This document shows, piece by piece, positions 7,378-16,675 of a DNA stretch of 64,000 bases. Below the pieces are notes generated by a model. That model ran no database searches, was not told the DNA's origin, and worked only from the letters and a program-made list of their open reading frames with translations. Positions within the stretch are counted from its first letter, which is position 1; every line of letters begins with the position of its first letter. The position numbers and the translations under genes are program-made. The DNA is from an uncultured Saprospiraceae bacterium (lineage in GTDB: Bacteria; Bacteroidota; Bacteroidia; Chitinophagales; Saprospiraceae): positions 1-64,000 of the forward strand of contig CALFBH010000029.1 of assembly GCA_937951615.1 (NCBI GenBank), given 5' to 3'.

Positions 7378-8860
7378 CTGGATTTTTAAAAATAGCCATT
7401 CTTACTTGTCCTCGTTTGGATTCATATTCCAATTTCCAATTGGCATGAATATCATTGTATGTGGAATCTGCAAAATCATTGAATATATTGGAATAAATGA
7501 CGTAAGACAAAGTATCATATTTCACCTCATCTATATCTAGATATTTCTCCTGTCCTTTTTGCAAATCACTGTGCATCAATAGATATTTATTGGGCGATCC
7601 GGTCGCGATTTTATTTTTATTTAAATTATTTTTTAATACGTAAGTATTGATATTATCCCGTACTTGGAAGTAAGGTAGGTGGGCGAGCGATGCTTCCCAG
7701 CCCTGAGAAACTTTGTCAGGATAAACCCAAAAATGACCGCTTAATAAACCAAGAACCATAATAACAAATAGAAAATTGCTTCGGCTTTTTATAGTGTTAT
7801 TTTTGTTTTGATTTTTTAATATATGAATTACTAAAATTATAAATAGAGCAAAAAACGGAAGTAAATACCTATGTTGCAAAGTTCCAATATAGCGTGTCAT
7901 GACTGGAAAAAAGACAAGAAGCGGAGGAAGGAGCAAAGCAAAAATTTGCAGCAATTTTTTATCCTGCAAAATATTTTTCCTTTTGTGCCACAGCATTTTA
8001 AGAAAAAGAAAACCAGTAATCAACCACATAAATATCCGACCAAAGTCTAATAAACGCCAACCAAAAATAGCGAAGTTCCGAAGATAGCCTGTACCGCTGA
8101 CGGGAATAAAACTATTTCGCCAGGGCATATTTTCACGATTAAAACCAATCCAGCCTTCTATAAAATAATGGACAAATAACCAAGCAATGGCAACTAGCCC
8201 GGGCGGGATGTATTTTAGAAGCAGCCTGCCCGCACCCTTTTTTTCCCTGAAGGGAGGCTCTGCTTTTTTGTCAGCGAAATACAGTAAAATTTCACTTAAA
8301 AATAGAACGGCTACAAGCATCACACCGCGTGTATTTATCAGTACGATAAGACACATAGCGAGAATTTGCCAGAAAATCTGTCGATATAAAATGGAACGGA
8401 TGCCCAGTAAAAATAAAAATAGAATCGGTAATTCTGGCGTCACCATAGTGGATTGAGCGAGAATAGTTGGTTCTATAGCGAAGAGAATCAGCGCGAAAAG
8501 CAGAAATTTTCCACTTAAAAAATAGCGAGCGATATAGAAAAACTGCCAAGCAATTCCCAGTAAAAATGGCAACATAGCCAGATGGCTGACAAGAAGATTT
8601 TGTCCGAAAATCTTCCACCAAATCGCAAGGTACATTCCAAAAAATGGAGGATGTCCGGGATTGTCTTCAAGAGGCAGGAAAAAATGTGTAAAGTTATTGT
8701 CGTAATACCACTGCGCAGCAATGGAAGATTGAACGATAGAATCGCCCCAGAAAAAAGGCAAGTGAGAAGAAAGTAGATTAACAAGTAGATAAAAGAAAAG
8801 AAGACCAGTCAGCCAGATTTTTTCTATTTTCGAAAGCGAAGATAAGCTGGCAAAAGGCAT
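7364..8860 (-). CDS. GT39/PMT-type membrane glycosyltransferase
   Basis: 498 residues with about ten to twelve hydrophobic segments, of the GT-C fold. The first periplasmic loop contains WGDSIVQSSIAAQWYY with the catalytic-type Asp, followed by DNPGHPPFFGMYLAIWW, as in dolichyl-phosphate-mannose-protein mannosyltransferase relatives. Such enzymes move a sugar from a polyprenyl phosphate to lipid or protein outside the membrane; donor and acceptor cannot be inferred. The last residues (PVVFD) and the stop lie inside a PAL-A repeat, so the native C-terminus may have been replaced. The PorG-like gene is upstream on the same strand, separated by a perfect palindrome. Confidence 0.8.
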   Translation of the reverse strand: MPFASLSSLSKIEKIWLTGLLFFYLLVNLLSSHLPFFWGDSIVQSSIAAQWYYDNNFTHFFLPLEDNPGHPPFFGMYLAIWWKIFGQNLLVSHLAMLPFLLGIAWQFFYIARYFLSGKFLLFALILFAIEPTILAQSTMVTPELPILFLFLLGIRSILYRQIFWQILAMCLIVLINTRGVMLVAVLFLSEILLYFADKKAEPPFREKKGAGRLLLKYIPPGLVAIAWLFVHYFIEGWIGFNRENMPWRNSFIPVSGTGYLRNFAIFGWRLLDFGRIFMWLITGFLFLKMLWHKRKNILQDKKLLQIFALLLPPLLVFFPVMTRYIGTLQHRYLLPFFALFIILVIHILKNQNKNNTIKSRSNFLFVIMVLGLLSGHFWVYPDKVSQGWEASLAHLPYFQVRDNINTYVLKNNLNKNKIATGSPNKYLLMHSDLQKGQEKYLDIDEVKYDTLSYVIYSNIFNDFADSTYNDIHANWKLEYESKRGQVRMAIFKNPVVFD

Positions 8861-8880
8861 AATTTTAATGGTATGTGCCG

Positions 8881-8934
8881 CGCCTATTTCACAAAAGCGG
8901 TGGGTTTAAACCCACCGCTTTTGTGAAATAGGCG
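8881..8934. repeat. Perfect 54-bp palindrome (PAL-B copy 1)
   Basis: Two 27-base arms are exact reverse complements, centred on GGGTTTAAACCC with flanking GCGGT/ACCGC and TTTCACAAAAGC/GCTTTTGTGAAA. It lies between two minus-strand genes. Related copies are at 31258, 46648 and 58031. Confidence 0.95.
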
Positions 8935-8955
8935 GAAAAAGTTCTAAGCGTTAGC

Positions 8956-9768
8956 TTACTCATAAGTAGGACACTTAATACTATGGAAGTGATAAACTAC
9001 GCTAACACCAAGCATTACATATATGTCATTATTTAAATTATCTCCACGCTGACGACCTGCTTCTCCGATTAAAGTTTCTATGCCTTCTACTTCCCAAGAG
9101 CGGTCGGATAGGAGTGCAGCGGTTTCGCCACGCATATTTTCTATGGCATCGCGGTCACCATACAAACCACTGACATCATCAATATAGTCGGTAAATAGTC
9201 GGCGCGAACTAGCTTCAAGATTAACACTCCATGCATAATTGAGTGCATATTTGAAACCGCCACCATATACAATCATGCCTTGAAATAATGCATATTCATC
9301 ATTGCGTTGCTGACCTTCTGTGCCGAGTGGCTGGAGCGCGACCCATTCATCTTCAAAATTAGCTTTCGGATTGAAATGGAAAAAACCAGCTCCGAGAAAG
9401 ACATAAGGCGAAAAGAATTTATTGTCCTTAGCAGGAATGAAGGGCATAAAATTAAACTCGACCTGACCAGTTCCTTCAAAAATATCAGATTTGAAACTGA
9501 GGTTTCTGGCTTTCTGGAAAGGATTATCTATAAGGGCATCATCAAAGCCGATGTTGGCATAGTTGACACCCAGCTTAAGGGCTATTCTTGGATTGGCATT
9601 GACTCGCCCAAAAATTCCGCCCGCAGGTCCGACCCGCTGAAAACTAAAATTCATGTTGAGATCGCCAAAATAATTGGAAGCTCCTGCCCATGCACCTAGT
9701 TCATAGGTTTGCGCAGTTGCTGGCAAAGTCAGACAGATAAGTATAATCGCTATCAGGTAGTTTCGCAC
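8956..9768 (-). CDS. Outer-membrane beta-barrel, DUF6089/PorG-like
   Basis: 270 residues with a signal peptide ending at TLPATAQ (about residue 19). The mature start YELGAWAGASNYFGDLN, then repeated amphipathic strands and a FFSPYVFLGAGFFHFNP segment, are typical of the DUF6089 barrel family, to which the T9SS component PorG appears to belong. A role in T9SS outer-membrane assembly fits the many T9SS cargo proteins in the window but is inferred, since paralogues without a secretion role exist. No T9SS tail, as expected for an integral barrel. It is monocistronic or co-transcribed with the glycosyltransferase downstream. Confidence 0.8.
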   Translation of the reverse strand: MRNYLIAIILICLTLPATAQTYELGAWAGASNYFGDLNMNFSFQRVGPAGGIFGRVNANPRIALKLGVNYANIGFDDALIDNPFQKARNLSFKSDIFEGTGQVEFNFMPFIPAKDNKFFSPYVFLGAGFFHFNPKANFEDEWVALQPLGTEGQQRNDEYALFQGMIVYGGGFKYALNYAWSVNLEASSRRLFTDYIDDVSGLYGDRDAIENMRGETAALLSDRSWEVEGIETLIGEAGRQRGDNLNNDIYVMLGVSVVYHFHSIKCPTYE

Positions 9769-9937
9769 ACTATTAATTTTAAAAATGAATGTTTATTGGC
9801 TTGTCATTCTTTTAGACGGGATTCAGGATAAATTGTTTACAAAATTAAGATAAAAGATGACCAACAGCAAGTCAGACATGAATATCCTTACTATACACGT
9901 ATTTTTGTCGGGAATATTGTGTTGAAAAATAGAAAAA

Positions 9938-10978
9938 CTATCGCCCCTCTAAATAGGCCTTGACACGCTCCACAGCATTTTCCCTAATGTTCATGTAATA
10001 TAAATTGATGTCGCCGACGTGTAAATTACTACCAATGAATAGCGAAATCGGTTTAGGTGGACGTTTTGCCCAAAGGATGCCTTCGTGAACCTGCGCTCCG
10101 ATAAAGCCTTTTTTTACCTTATCAAATTTAAACAAAATAGAACCTTTATTTAGTTTTCGCCGAGCAGGAGTTGAGTCCGTTGTCCAGGTAATCGGGTTGG
10201 TGACTGCAATTTTTGGACTGAGTTTTGGGTGGTAAAATTCTGGATATTTTCCGTTTCGCCAGGTGCGCCAGGCACAAAAACAACCCGTTTGGTCTGGTGT
10301 TTTGCAAACTGGAATAGTCTGAAAAGTATCTTTCGGAATCGGAATACCAACCAGATAAGCTGCGACAAGTTGTTCCTGTAAAGGCTGATTGTCTACAAAA
10401 TCGAGCAGTAAATGACCGGAGTGTGTCGTCCCCTGACTATGCGAAGCGATGATAAATGGACGACCTTCATTATAATGTTCTAAATAATATTCAAAAGCCT
10501 GTTTGACATCCTGGTAGGCTAAATCTAATGCTTTATCACCCGCTTCTTTATTTTTGGTATAATAGGCGTAAATATGCGCCTGTCGATAACGCGGTGCATA
10601 GACACGTCCGGCAGCATTGAAGCAACTTGCCTGATTTTTTATAGTCGAATCGTCGACATCTGCATTATGGGTAGCGTCATTGATATCGGCATTCCATTGG
10701 TCTTGTCCTTCTTGTGATCCGGTGTAAATAGTGGGATGTACAAAGAAAATATCTACTGCTGCATTGTCCTGATTGTGTTGTAAATCACCGGGACATAAAT
10801 CGGCGGAATCTTCTTTTGAGGGGAGTGCTGCCCAGTTGTTTGTGTTGCTATAATCGGGAGCCGGCGGTGGGGTGACGTCTTCAAAATTGGTCGGTGGTAA
10901 GGCTTTATAGCCTTCTTCCTGTGCAAAAATGCTGTTGGTGAAAAGGATTAAAAATAAGAGTTGGAGTGTGTATTTCAT
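9938..10978 (-). CDS. Secreted DUF3089 alpha/beta-hydrolase-like protein
   Basis: 346 residues with a cleavable signal peptide (LLFLILFTNSIFAQ). The core has VDIFFVHPTIYTG, ARVYAPRYRQ-like GRVYAPRYRQAH, and the nucleophile elbow IIASHSQGTTH near residue 180, where Ser is flanked by His and Gln as in DUF3089. Substrate unknown; family members are presumed esterases or lipases. The downstream CKTPDQTGCFCAWRTW contains three cysteines that could form disulfides in the periplasm. Stand-alone gene. Confidence 0.85.
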   Translation of the reverse strand: MKYTLQLLFLILFTNSIFAQEEGYKALPPTNFEDVTPPPAPDYSNTNNWAALPSKEDSADLCPGDLQHNQDNAAVDIFFVHPTIYTGSQEGQDQWNADINDATHNADVDDSTIKNQASCFNAAGRVYAPRYRQAHIYAYYTKNKEAGDKALDLAYQDVKQAFEYYLEHYNEGRPFIIASHSQGTTHSGHLLLDFVDNQPLQEQLVAAYLVGIPIPKDTFQTIPVCKTPDQTGCFCAWRTWRNGKYPEFYHPKLSPKIAVTNPITWTTDSTPARRKLNKGSILFKFDKVKKGFIGAQVHEGILWAKRPPKPISLFIGSNLHVGDINLYYMNIRENAVERVKAYLEGR

Positions 10979-11067
10979 GTTGGCTTTCTCTGCTTAACTT
11001 TTGTAATGATAAAGCCGTTTTATCGCAAAAATAGTGCCTTGTTTATGTTTGTAGAGATGTCGCTTTT

Positions 11068-11097
11068 CTATCGACCATTGACGATGGACTATCGACC
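11068..11097. repeat. GTCGATAG-type heptamer repeat
   Basis: Self-complementary run of CTATCGACCATTGACGATGG then ACTATCGACC, lying just past the hpt stop. Same vocabulary as 1199-1270 and 57472-57581. Confidence 0.6.
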
Positions 11098-11112
11098 CAA
11101 ACCGGAACGGTT

Positions 11113-11652
11113 TCAATCTTCATCCAACTGATAAATATCCCGCCAGTTTCTACCTTTTTGATCGTAATCTAGCCCATAGCCGACTACAAAATCATTGGGA
11201 ATAGAAAAACCGATATAGCGAACCTTTAGGTCATATTGCAGCGCTTCGGGTTTGAGTAGAAAAGTCACGACTTCTACGGAGGCTGTACCTTGTGCTTCGA
11301 GTGTTGGGATAAATTCTGTCATCGTGCGTCCGCTATCCACCACATCTTCGATGATGATGACATGGCGATCTTTGATGTCCAAATCCATGCCGATGGTCGT
11401 TTTCAGCCGACCGGTGGAAGCAAGTCCTTCGTAAGAAGATATTTTGACAAAAGTAATTTCACAATCAAAGTCAATGGCTTTGAACAAGTCGGCAGCAAAC
11501 ATAAATGCGCCATTCAACACACCAATAAAGATGGGGTTTTTATGTTCATACTCCTGCGTCAGTTCGCCAGCCAGTTCTGTGACCCGTTGCTGAATATCTG
11601 CGTCGAGCATGTATTTTTTGAAGTATTTGCCGTGAACTTTGATGCGCTCCAT
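11113..11652 (-). CDS. hpt: Hypoxanthine phosphoribosyltransferase
   Basis: Salvages hypoxanthine and guanine to IMP and GMP using PRPP (cytoplasm). The PRPP-binding motif is VIIIEDVVDSGRTM (about residue 95), preceded by ITFVKISSYEG and followed by VVGYGLDYDQKGRNW, which matches bacterial HPRT. I chose the ATG at 11652 (179 residues, MERIKVHGKY), the normal family length; the frame stays open to 11877, but that extension overlaps the neighbouring gene's end and looks non-coding. The 217 bases upstream hold a heptamer repeat of TTCGATATTC type near 11816-11852. Confidence 0.95.
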   Translation of the reverse strand: MERIKVHGKYFKKYMLDADIQQRVTELAGELTQEYEHKNPIFIGVLNGAFMFAADLFKAIDFDCEITFVKISSYEGLASTGRLKTTIGMDLDIKDRHVIIIEDVVDSGRTMTEFIPTLEAQGTASVEVVTFLLKPEALQYDLKVRYIGFSIPNDFVVGYGLDYDQKGRNWRDIYQLDED

Positions 11653-11869
11653 GTTTGTGTGATTTGGGTGTAAATGTATGGAAAAATGCTGAGATGGCTT
11701 GATGGTTGGATTGTTTGTTCCAAAATTTCTGCCGCTACTTCTTTTTCCGCTAATAACCCTTTGAAAACAAGCAAAATGCAATATTTTTGTCCCAAAACCC
11801 GAGTATAACCTTGCTAGACTTCGACATTCGATATTCCTCTGTTCGATATTCAAGCCACCGCCAAAGGTG

Positions 11870-14380
11870 CTACTCAAAAATCACCCTTTGCACCAAAGGT
11901 TTTTCCTCGCGAAACTGCGTCTGCAAAAAATACACGCCGGCGGTGAGTTTGCCGCGTTGCAGGGTTTCGTTGTTGCCAGTTAAGCGGAGGGTTTTTTCAA
12001 GGACGAGGCGGCCAGTGACGTCGTATAAAACCAGGTGAAGATCTTCATTGCTCAGCCCGCCGAAGTCGAGTGTGATGGAATTTCTGGCAGGATTTGGATA
12101 GACAGAAATATTGTATAGCGGGTTTGGATTGCTTGGGTCTTTTGGCTTTACGCGGAGTTCGATAATCTTATCATCATCTACGGCGACGATTTCTTGTCCA
12201 TTGGTTTCGCGATTTGAAGTACAGAGAAAAATACGACCATCGGGCGCGACCAGGACATCGCGGATGCGACCAAAAGCCTGCGTGAAAAAGTCGTTGGATT
12301 CGATGATTTCTGTGCCGGCTTCATTTAGTTTGAGTTGCTTGAGTCGTTGACCAATTCCCCCATCGCCAGCTTTTAAAAATGTTTGCAATAAAGAATTTTG
12401 CCATTCAGGAATGGCGGGATGGTCGTAATAAGTCAGCCCGCAAGGTGCGCTGGTCGGTGTCCAGATGACCAGTGGTTCGACGATGTTATTGTCTGCGCAA
12501 AATTGTTCTTCTGATAATAAATCACATAAACCCGAAACTTCTGGCCAGCCATAATTTCTTCCTTTTATAATGAGGTTCAATTCATCATCATTTGCGGGTC
12601 CGTGTTCGGAGCTATACACTTGTCCATTGCTTGCTACGACTAAGCCTTGCGGGTTGCGATGTCCCATGCTCCAGACGGGATTATTGGGGAATGGATTATC
12701 GTCGGGAATACTGCCATCATCGTTTAGTCGGATGATTTTGCCGGGCAGTCGGAAAGTGTCTAGTGGCGCAGCACCGAGGAAAGCATCGCCGACCGAAAAC
12801 AGCAAAGTGCCATCTTCCATGAACACAATCCGCGAGCCATTATGCGTGACATTGGCATCAATATTAGGTAATAAATGACTTGTGTCAATCACCGTTTGCG
12901 TAAGCGTATCATAAGTCAATTTTATCAGTCGGGCTTTGGTGAAGCTGTGTGTATAATTGACGTACATGTAAGGTGTGTCGGGGAAATTGGGATGCAAAGC
13001 AAAGCCATGCAAACCAGAATTATCGCTGGATTCATAGACGTCGTCAATGTAGTGGACGGCTTTGACTTCGCCCGTTTCAGGATTCATTTTTTTAATGTTC
13101 CCTTTGCGCTCGCTAAACCAAATCCAGTCATCCGATCCCCAATGCATATCCCAGGGCAGGGTCAGATTTTGTGCGACGACATTGACTTCCAGTTGGGTAG
13201 AATCCAAGATTACATTATAAGTTTCCATGTTATCTGGATCGGGCGTGAAAATATCCAGCTCGCCTTCCACCAGTTCTATAATCTTATCGCCGCCAGGGCG
13301 TGGAATACCGTAAATGTCATTATTGGAAGTACAAACAAAAACACGGCCATCGGGATTGACCAGCACATCGCGCATTCGTCCGGCTACGCCGCCGAGGTAG
13401 CGATATTGATCTTCTATGCCGAGTCCGTTTGGAGCGAGTTTGACACAAAGTAAGCCCTGATCTTTCAGGTTGGTGACCAAGAGGGAGTTTTGCCAGGCTG
13501 TAAATAGCGTATCGCTGTACCAAGCAATGCCGCAGGGTGCGACGGTCGGTGTCCAGGCTTCTACAGGGTTTTGTAAGGAGAGCGAATCGCAGAGGGGAAG
13601 GTCTGCCCAGGCACATTTTCCAGAAATGATGGGCCAGCCATAATTTCTGCCGGGTTGTATGGCGTTAATTTCATCGTTATTCGATGGTCCATGTTCCGAA
13701 ACATATAAGCGTCCATTGTCTCCAAGTATCAAGCCTTGCGGATTGCGATGGCCCATCGACCAGACCGCATTGCCGAATGGATTATCCACAGGAATACTGC
13801 CATCCAGGTGATAGCGTAGGATTTTGCCATTGAGCGAAGTGCTGTCTTGTGCATTTTCACCAACATCCAAATCGCCAACAGATAAATAGAGTTTTTCGTC
13901 GGGCGTAATGAGGATGCGTGCGCCTGTGCCGCGCGGGCTGGAGGGAATATTTTCTACCAGCACATCCATTGGCGTAAGCGTATTATTGGGCTGGTCGTAA
14001 TACATTTTTTGTAGCCTCAAAAACAGGGCATTTCCATTTCCATAATAGGAATAAGCAATAAAAACTTCGGGTAGACTATCAAAATTGGGATGCAAAGCCA
14101 TGCCCATCAGTCCCGCCTGTAATTCTTGCGCTACATCGGTGAGTTGATGTAGTTTGACAACTTCTCCTGTGCTGATATTTAATCGACTAATTGCTCCGCC
14201 AATTTCTGTAAAGAGTATTTCGTCATTGCCAGCCCATTCCATATCCCAGGGAATGTCTAGATTTTCAGCGAGGATGATGGTGTCTAATGAAAGGTCTTCT
14301 AGTGGGTTTTGTGCTTGTACATGTATTGCTGCAAAAGCACAAAAGAAGAACAATAAAAATTGACGGTTATATTGTTTCAT
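11870..14380 (-). CDS. Secreted tandem glucose/sorbosone dehydrogenase-like protein with T9SS tail
   Basis: 836 residues. Signal peptide ends at IHVQAQ. Two homologous beta-propeller modules follow (about 30-375 and 390-740), each with the soluble aldose-dehydrogenase signature: LDIPWDMEW/LTLPWDMHW, GLMGMALHPNF/GLHGFALHPNF, WSMGHRNPQGL twice, SEHGP, and GRNYGWP twice. The last 80 residues (YNISVYPNPARNSITLDF to the end) are a T9SS type A sorting tail. Known relatives use PQQ to oxidise sugars; whether both modules are active is not clear. Two propellers in one chain are unusual, as most family members have one. Confidence 0.9.
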   Translation of the reverse strand: MKQYNRQFLLFFFCAFAAIHVQAQNPLEDLSLDTIILAENLDIPWDMEWAGNDEILFTEIGGAISRLNISTGEVVKLHQLTDVAQELQAGLMGMALHPNFDSLPEVFIAYSYYGNGNALFLRLQKMYYDQPNNTLTPMDVLVENIPSSPRGTGARILITPDEKLYLSVGDLDVGENAQDSTSLNGKILRYHLDGSIPVDNPFGNAVWSMGHRNPQGLILGDNGRLYVSEHGPSNNDEINAIQPGRNYGWPIISGKCAWADLPLCDSLSLQNPVEAWTPTVAPCGIAWYSDTLFTAWQNSLLVTNLKDQGLLCVKLAPNGLGIEDQYRYLGGVAGRMRDVLVNPDGRVFVCTSNNDIYGIPRPGGDKIIELVEGELDIFTPDPDNMETYNVILDSTQLEVNVVAQNLTLPWDMHWGSDDWIWFSERKGNIKKMNPETGEVKAVHYIDDVYESSDNSGLHGFALHPNFPDTPYMYVNYTHSFTKARLIKLTYDTLTQTVIDTSHLLPNIDANVTHNGSRIVFMEDGTLLFSVGDAFLGAAPLDTFRLPGKIIRLNDDGSIPDDNPFPNNPVWSMGHRNPQGLVVASNGQVYSSEHGPANDDELNLIIKGRNYGWPEVSGLCDLLSEEQFCADNNIVEPLVIWTPTSAPCGLTYYDHPAIPEWQNSLLQTFLKAGDGGIGQRLKQLKLNEAGTEIIESNDFFTQAFGRIRDVLVAPDGRIFLCTSNRETNGQEIVAVDDDKIIELRVKPKDPSNPNPLYNISVYPNPARNSITLDFGGLSNEDLHLVLYDVTGRLVLEKTLRLTGNNETLQRGKLTAGVYFLQTQFREEKPLVQRVIFE

Positions 14381-14526
14381 TGTTACATTGTTTGATGGCT
14401 CGATTGATTCATTGCTCGATTGCTGAATTGTTATTGTTGAGTTTTGCTATGCAAAACTTTTTTAATCACGAATCAATGAATCATATAATGATGAAACCAT
14501 GTAACAATGAAGCCATGAAACAATGA
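14379..14526. repeat. Hairpin of ATTG/CAAT short words
   Basis: The left arm (14379-14428) is built of words such as TGTTTGATGGCTCGATTGAT, and the right arm (14464-14526) of AATCAATGAATC and CCATGTAACAATG; they are largely complementary. It fills the gap between the dehydrogenase start and the next gene. Confidence 0.6.
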
Positions 14527-14529
14527 AAT

Positions 14530-14850
14530 TCAGTCTGAGCCAAAGAAGTATGGATACATCAAAATTGCGGCAAATAAGGTAATCAGCGCAATGAGGACGG
14601 AAGCCATACGCACAGAAAAACGGATATTATTAACAAAAGTACGAATATCTTCTGCATGTTTTGGATGTCTGGGGAGAATTTCGGCTTCCAGTTTTTCCCG
14701 ATTAAACAAATGCGCAGGTTTTAGGTCTATTTCTACATTATCCTTGCGCAGTTTGCGGTATATCTTGATTACTTTCAGTCGGAAATATACATTGATAAAC
14801 AACATGCCTACGAAAGTGATGAGTACCAGAGTCAGTAATGTATTTGTCAT
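14530..14850 (-). CDS. Small membrane protein, unknown
   Basis: 106 residues from the ATG at 14850 (MTNTLLTLVLITFVG), which places a transmembrane helix at the N-terminus. A longer start at 14898 would overlap rsmG and add a polar leader. The middle is soluble and charged (FNREKLEAEILPRHPKH), and a second helix lies near the C-terminus (MASVLIALITLFAAILMYPYFF). No family recognised. It lies 44 bases after rsmG on the same strand and is probably co-transcribed. Confidence 0.7.
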   Translation of the reverse strand: MTNTLLTLVLITFVGMLFINVYFRLKVIKIYRKLRKDNVEIDLKPAHLFNREKLEAEILPRHPKHAEDIRTFVNNIRFSVRMASVLIALITLFAAILMYPYFFGSD

Positions 14851-14894
14851 GGATGAGTCTTTGAATTTGAGTTTTCCATTTGAATTTGAATTTC

Positions 14895-15521
14895 TCAACC
14901 CTGCACATAAACCACATATTTTTCATCAAAAACGGGTCGGTCGAAATAATCTTGTATCGGAAAAATTTCGGAATATTCATGTTTGGGCAACAGCCCCAAT
15001 TCTTTTTCTACATCTCCGCCTTTCATAGCGATTAAGCCATTTGGCAGCGCATTTTTTTGCTCAGATTTGAGGAGCGGTACTGTCCAGCTCCACAATTTAT
15101 CAATCGTTGCGACTGCTCTACAAACCACAAAGTCGACTTTCTCTTTACACTCTTCTGCGCGAAGTTGTTTGGCGGTGACATTGCTGAGTTGGGTAGCATC
15201 GGCTACTGCCTGCACGACTTTCATTTTTTTTCGTGTTCCATCAATCAGCAAAAACTGTGTTTCAGGAAACAAGATCGCCAGTGGAATACCGGGAAATCCG
15301 CCGCCCGTTCCGAGGTCGATGATGTTTGTACCGGGTTTAAAACTCAAGACTTTAGCGATGGCAAGCGAATGGAGTATATGTTTTTCGTAGAGATTTTCAA
15401 TATCCTTACGGGAAATGACATTGATTTGTGCATTCCATTCTGCGTATAAATCGCCCAATTGTCCGAATTGTTCGATTTGTAGTTTGTTGAGGTCGGGAAA
15501 ATATTGCTGAATAAGCTTCAT
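14895..15521 (-). CDS. rsmG: 16S rRNA (guanine-527-N7)-methyltransferase RsmG
   Basis: SAM-dependent methylation of G527 in 16S rRNA. The 208 residues carry the SAM-binding motif IIDLGTGGGFPGIPLAILFP (about residues 67-86), the preceding WNAQINVISRKDIENLYEKH and the CRAV segment VDFVVCRAVATIDKL, all diagnostic of RsmG. Length is normal. In many bacteria rsmG (gidB) lies near the replication origin, which is consistent with the DnaA-box cluster about 14 kb away, though too weak to prove it. Confidence 0.95.
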   Translation of the reverse strand: MKLIQQYFPDLNKLQIEQFGQLGDLYAEWNAQINVISRKDIENLYEKHILHSLAIAKVLSFKPGTNIIDLGTGGGFPGIPLAILFPETQFLLIDGTRKKMKVVQAVADATQLSNVTAKQLRAEECKEKVDFVVCRAVATIDKLWSWTVPLLKSEQKNALPNGLIAMKGGDVEKELGLLPKHEYSEIFPIQDYFDRPVFDEKYVVYVQG

Positions 15522-15566
15522 ATATGGGAATGACAGAATGAGTGAATGAATTGTTGAATTATGTTT

Positions 15567-15750
15567 TATGTAATCCTTTAAATTGCTATAGACTTTTCAA
15601 TTTGAATGGCATTATCCCCTTTTGGAAGGGGTGTAGGGGATGGACAACTGAGCAAAGTTTTCCGATTCTCCACCCCCTTATTCCCCCTCCAAAGGGGGAT
15701 ATTTAGCATTTTAGCAAAAGTGTATAGCAGTTTAGTAATCCTTTTCTTTG
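15567..15750. repeat. Large hairpin with CCCCTTTTGGAAGGGG core
   Basis: The left core (TATCCCCTTTTGGAAGGGG, 15613-15635) pairs with the right core (CCCCCTCCAAAGGGGGATA, 15683-15701). Outer arms carrying TATAGCA near 15590 and 15733 are also inverted. It occupies most of the gap between the divergent rsmG and oxidoreductase genes. Confidence 0.75.
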
Positions 15751-15879
15751 CTTTTTTGTTATAATGGCGAAATTACGAATTACCTGAATCAACTCTAATA
15801 ATCACCCAAAAAGAATTTAAACTTTCCTGATAATTATCGGGATTAACTTAAACTTAGGAATGGCGCAAAAATATTTCCA

Positions 15880-16596
15880 ATGTGGACTTGGCACAATAGT
15901 AAAGTAATTAAAATAGAAAAACAAACCCCAACGACTTGGCGGTTTTGGCTGGAAGTGCCAGAATTGGAGCAATTGGATTTTCGTCCAGGGCAGTTTATTA
16001 CCATGGATTTGCCGATACATGAGCGTCGGCGCAAACGTTGGCGCAGCTATTCGATTGCCAATCGGCCTGATGGGACAAATGTGCTAGAATTATGTATTGC
16101 TTATTATGAAGGCGGACTGGCTTCTGAGTATTTGTTTAAGCAAGTGAAAGTTGGGGATGCTATTAAATTTAAAGGACCGGATGGGGTGTTTTGTCTGCCC
16201 AAAACGGTGGAAAATGATTTGGTCTTTATTTGTACCGGAACGGGCGTTGCGCCATTTAGAAGTATGATTTTGGATTTGGCAGCCCGACAAAAAATAGCGC
16301 ATAAAATTCATCTGATTTTTGGAACGCGGCAGGAAGAAAGTATTTTGTATCGGGAAGAGTTTGAACAACTAGCTGCCGAAAATCCTAATTTTGAATACAG
16401 CATCGCCTTGTCGCGTGCAACAGATTGGGCTGGAATAAAGGGCTATGTGCATCAGGTTTATGAAGCGTCTTACCAGCATCAGCCTAATGTCCGATTCTAT
16501 CTTTGCGGTTGGCAGTACATGATAGATGAAGCCCGCGAGCGATTGGGGAAAATGGGATTTGAAAAAGAACATATCCTTTACGAGTTGTATGGATAA
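15880..16596 (+). CDS. FAD/NAD(P)-binding oxidoreductase (ferredoxin-NADP reductase fold)
   Basis: 238 residues with the two-domain FNR fold. The FAD domain has FRPGQFITMDLP and the RxYS signature WRSYSIAN, then GGLASEYLF. The NAD(P) domain has FICTGTGVAPFRSM near residue 125 and the C-terminal YLCGWQYMIDEARE. It has no ferredoxin or globin domain, so it would pair with a separate electron carrier. The chain ends LYELYG, with an aromatic residue one before the end. The sequence AGGAATGGCGCAAAAATA just upstream resembles those near 22645 and 58829. Reductase of a ferredoxin, flavodoxin or oxygenase; the partner cannot be named. Confidence 0.9.
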   Translation: MWTWHNSKVIKIEKQTPTTWRFWLEVPELEQLDFRPGQFITMDLPIHERRRKRWRSYSIANRPDGTNVLELCIAYYEGGLASEYLFKQVKVGDAIKFKGPDGVFCLPKTVENDLVFICTGTGVAPFRSMILDLAARQKIAHKIHLIFGTRQEESILYREEFEQLAAENPNFEYSIALSRATDWAGIKGYVHQVYEASYQHQPNVRFYLCGWQYMIDEARERLGKMGFEKEHILYELYG

Positions 16597-16598
16597 TC

Positions 16599-16664
16599 AG
16601 TTTCAGTTTCAGTGGCAGTATCAGTATGAGTATCAGTCGCAGTAGCAGTAGCAATAGCAGTGTT
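16599..16664. repeat. CAGTAT/CAGTAG hexamer repeat
   Basis: About eleven degenerate 6-base units (CAGTTT, CAGTGG, CAGTAT, CAGTCG, CAGTAG) directly after the oxidoreductase stop. Similar words occur at 17620, 17906 and 56283. Confidence 0.8.
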
Positions 16665-16675
16665 AATTATTCGGG

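Noticed and set aside
11774-11790. TATTTTTG -7-like box before hpt
   Set aside because: It faces away from hpt on the plus strand, toward a convergent gene.
11652-11877. Longer hpt start giving 75 extra residues
   Set aside because: The extension does not match HPRT family length and contains a heptamer repeat translated by chance.
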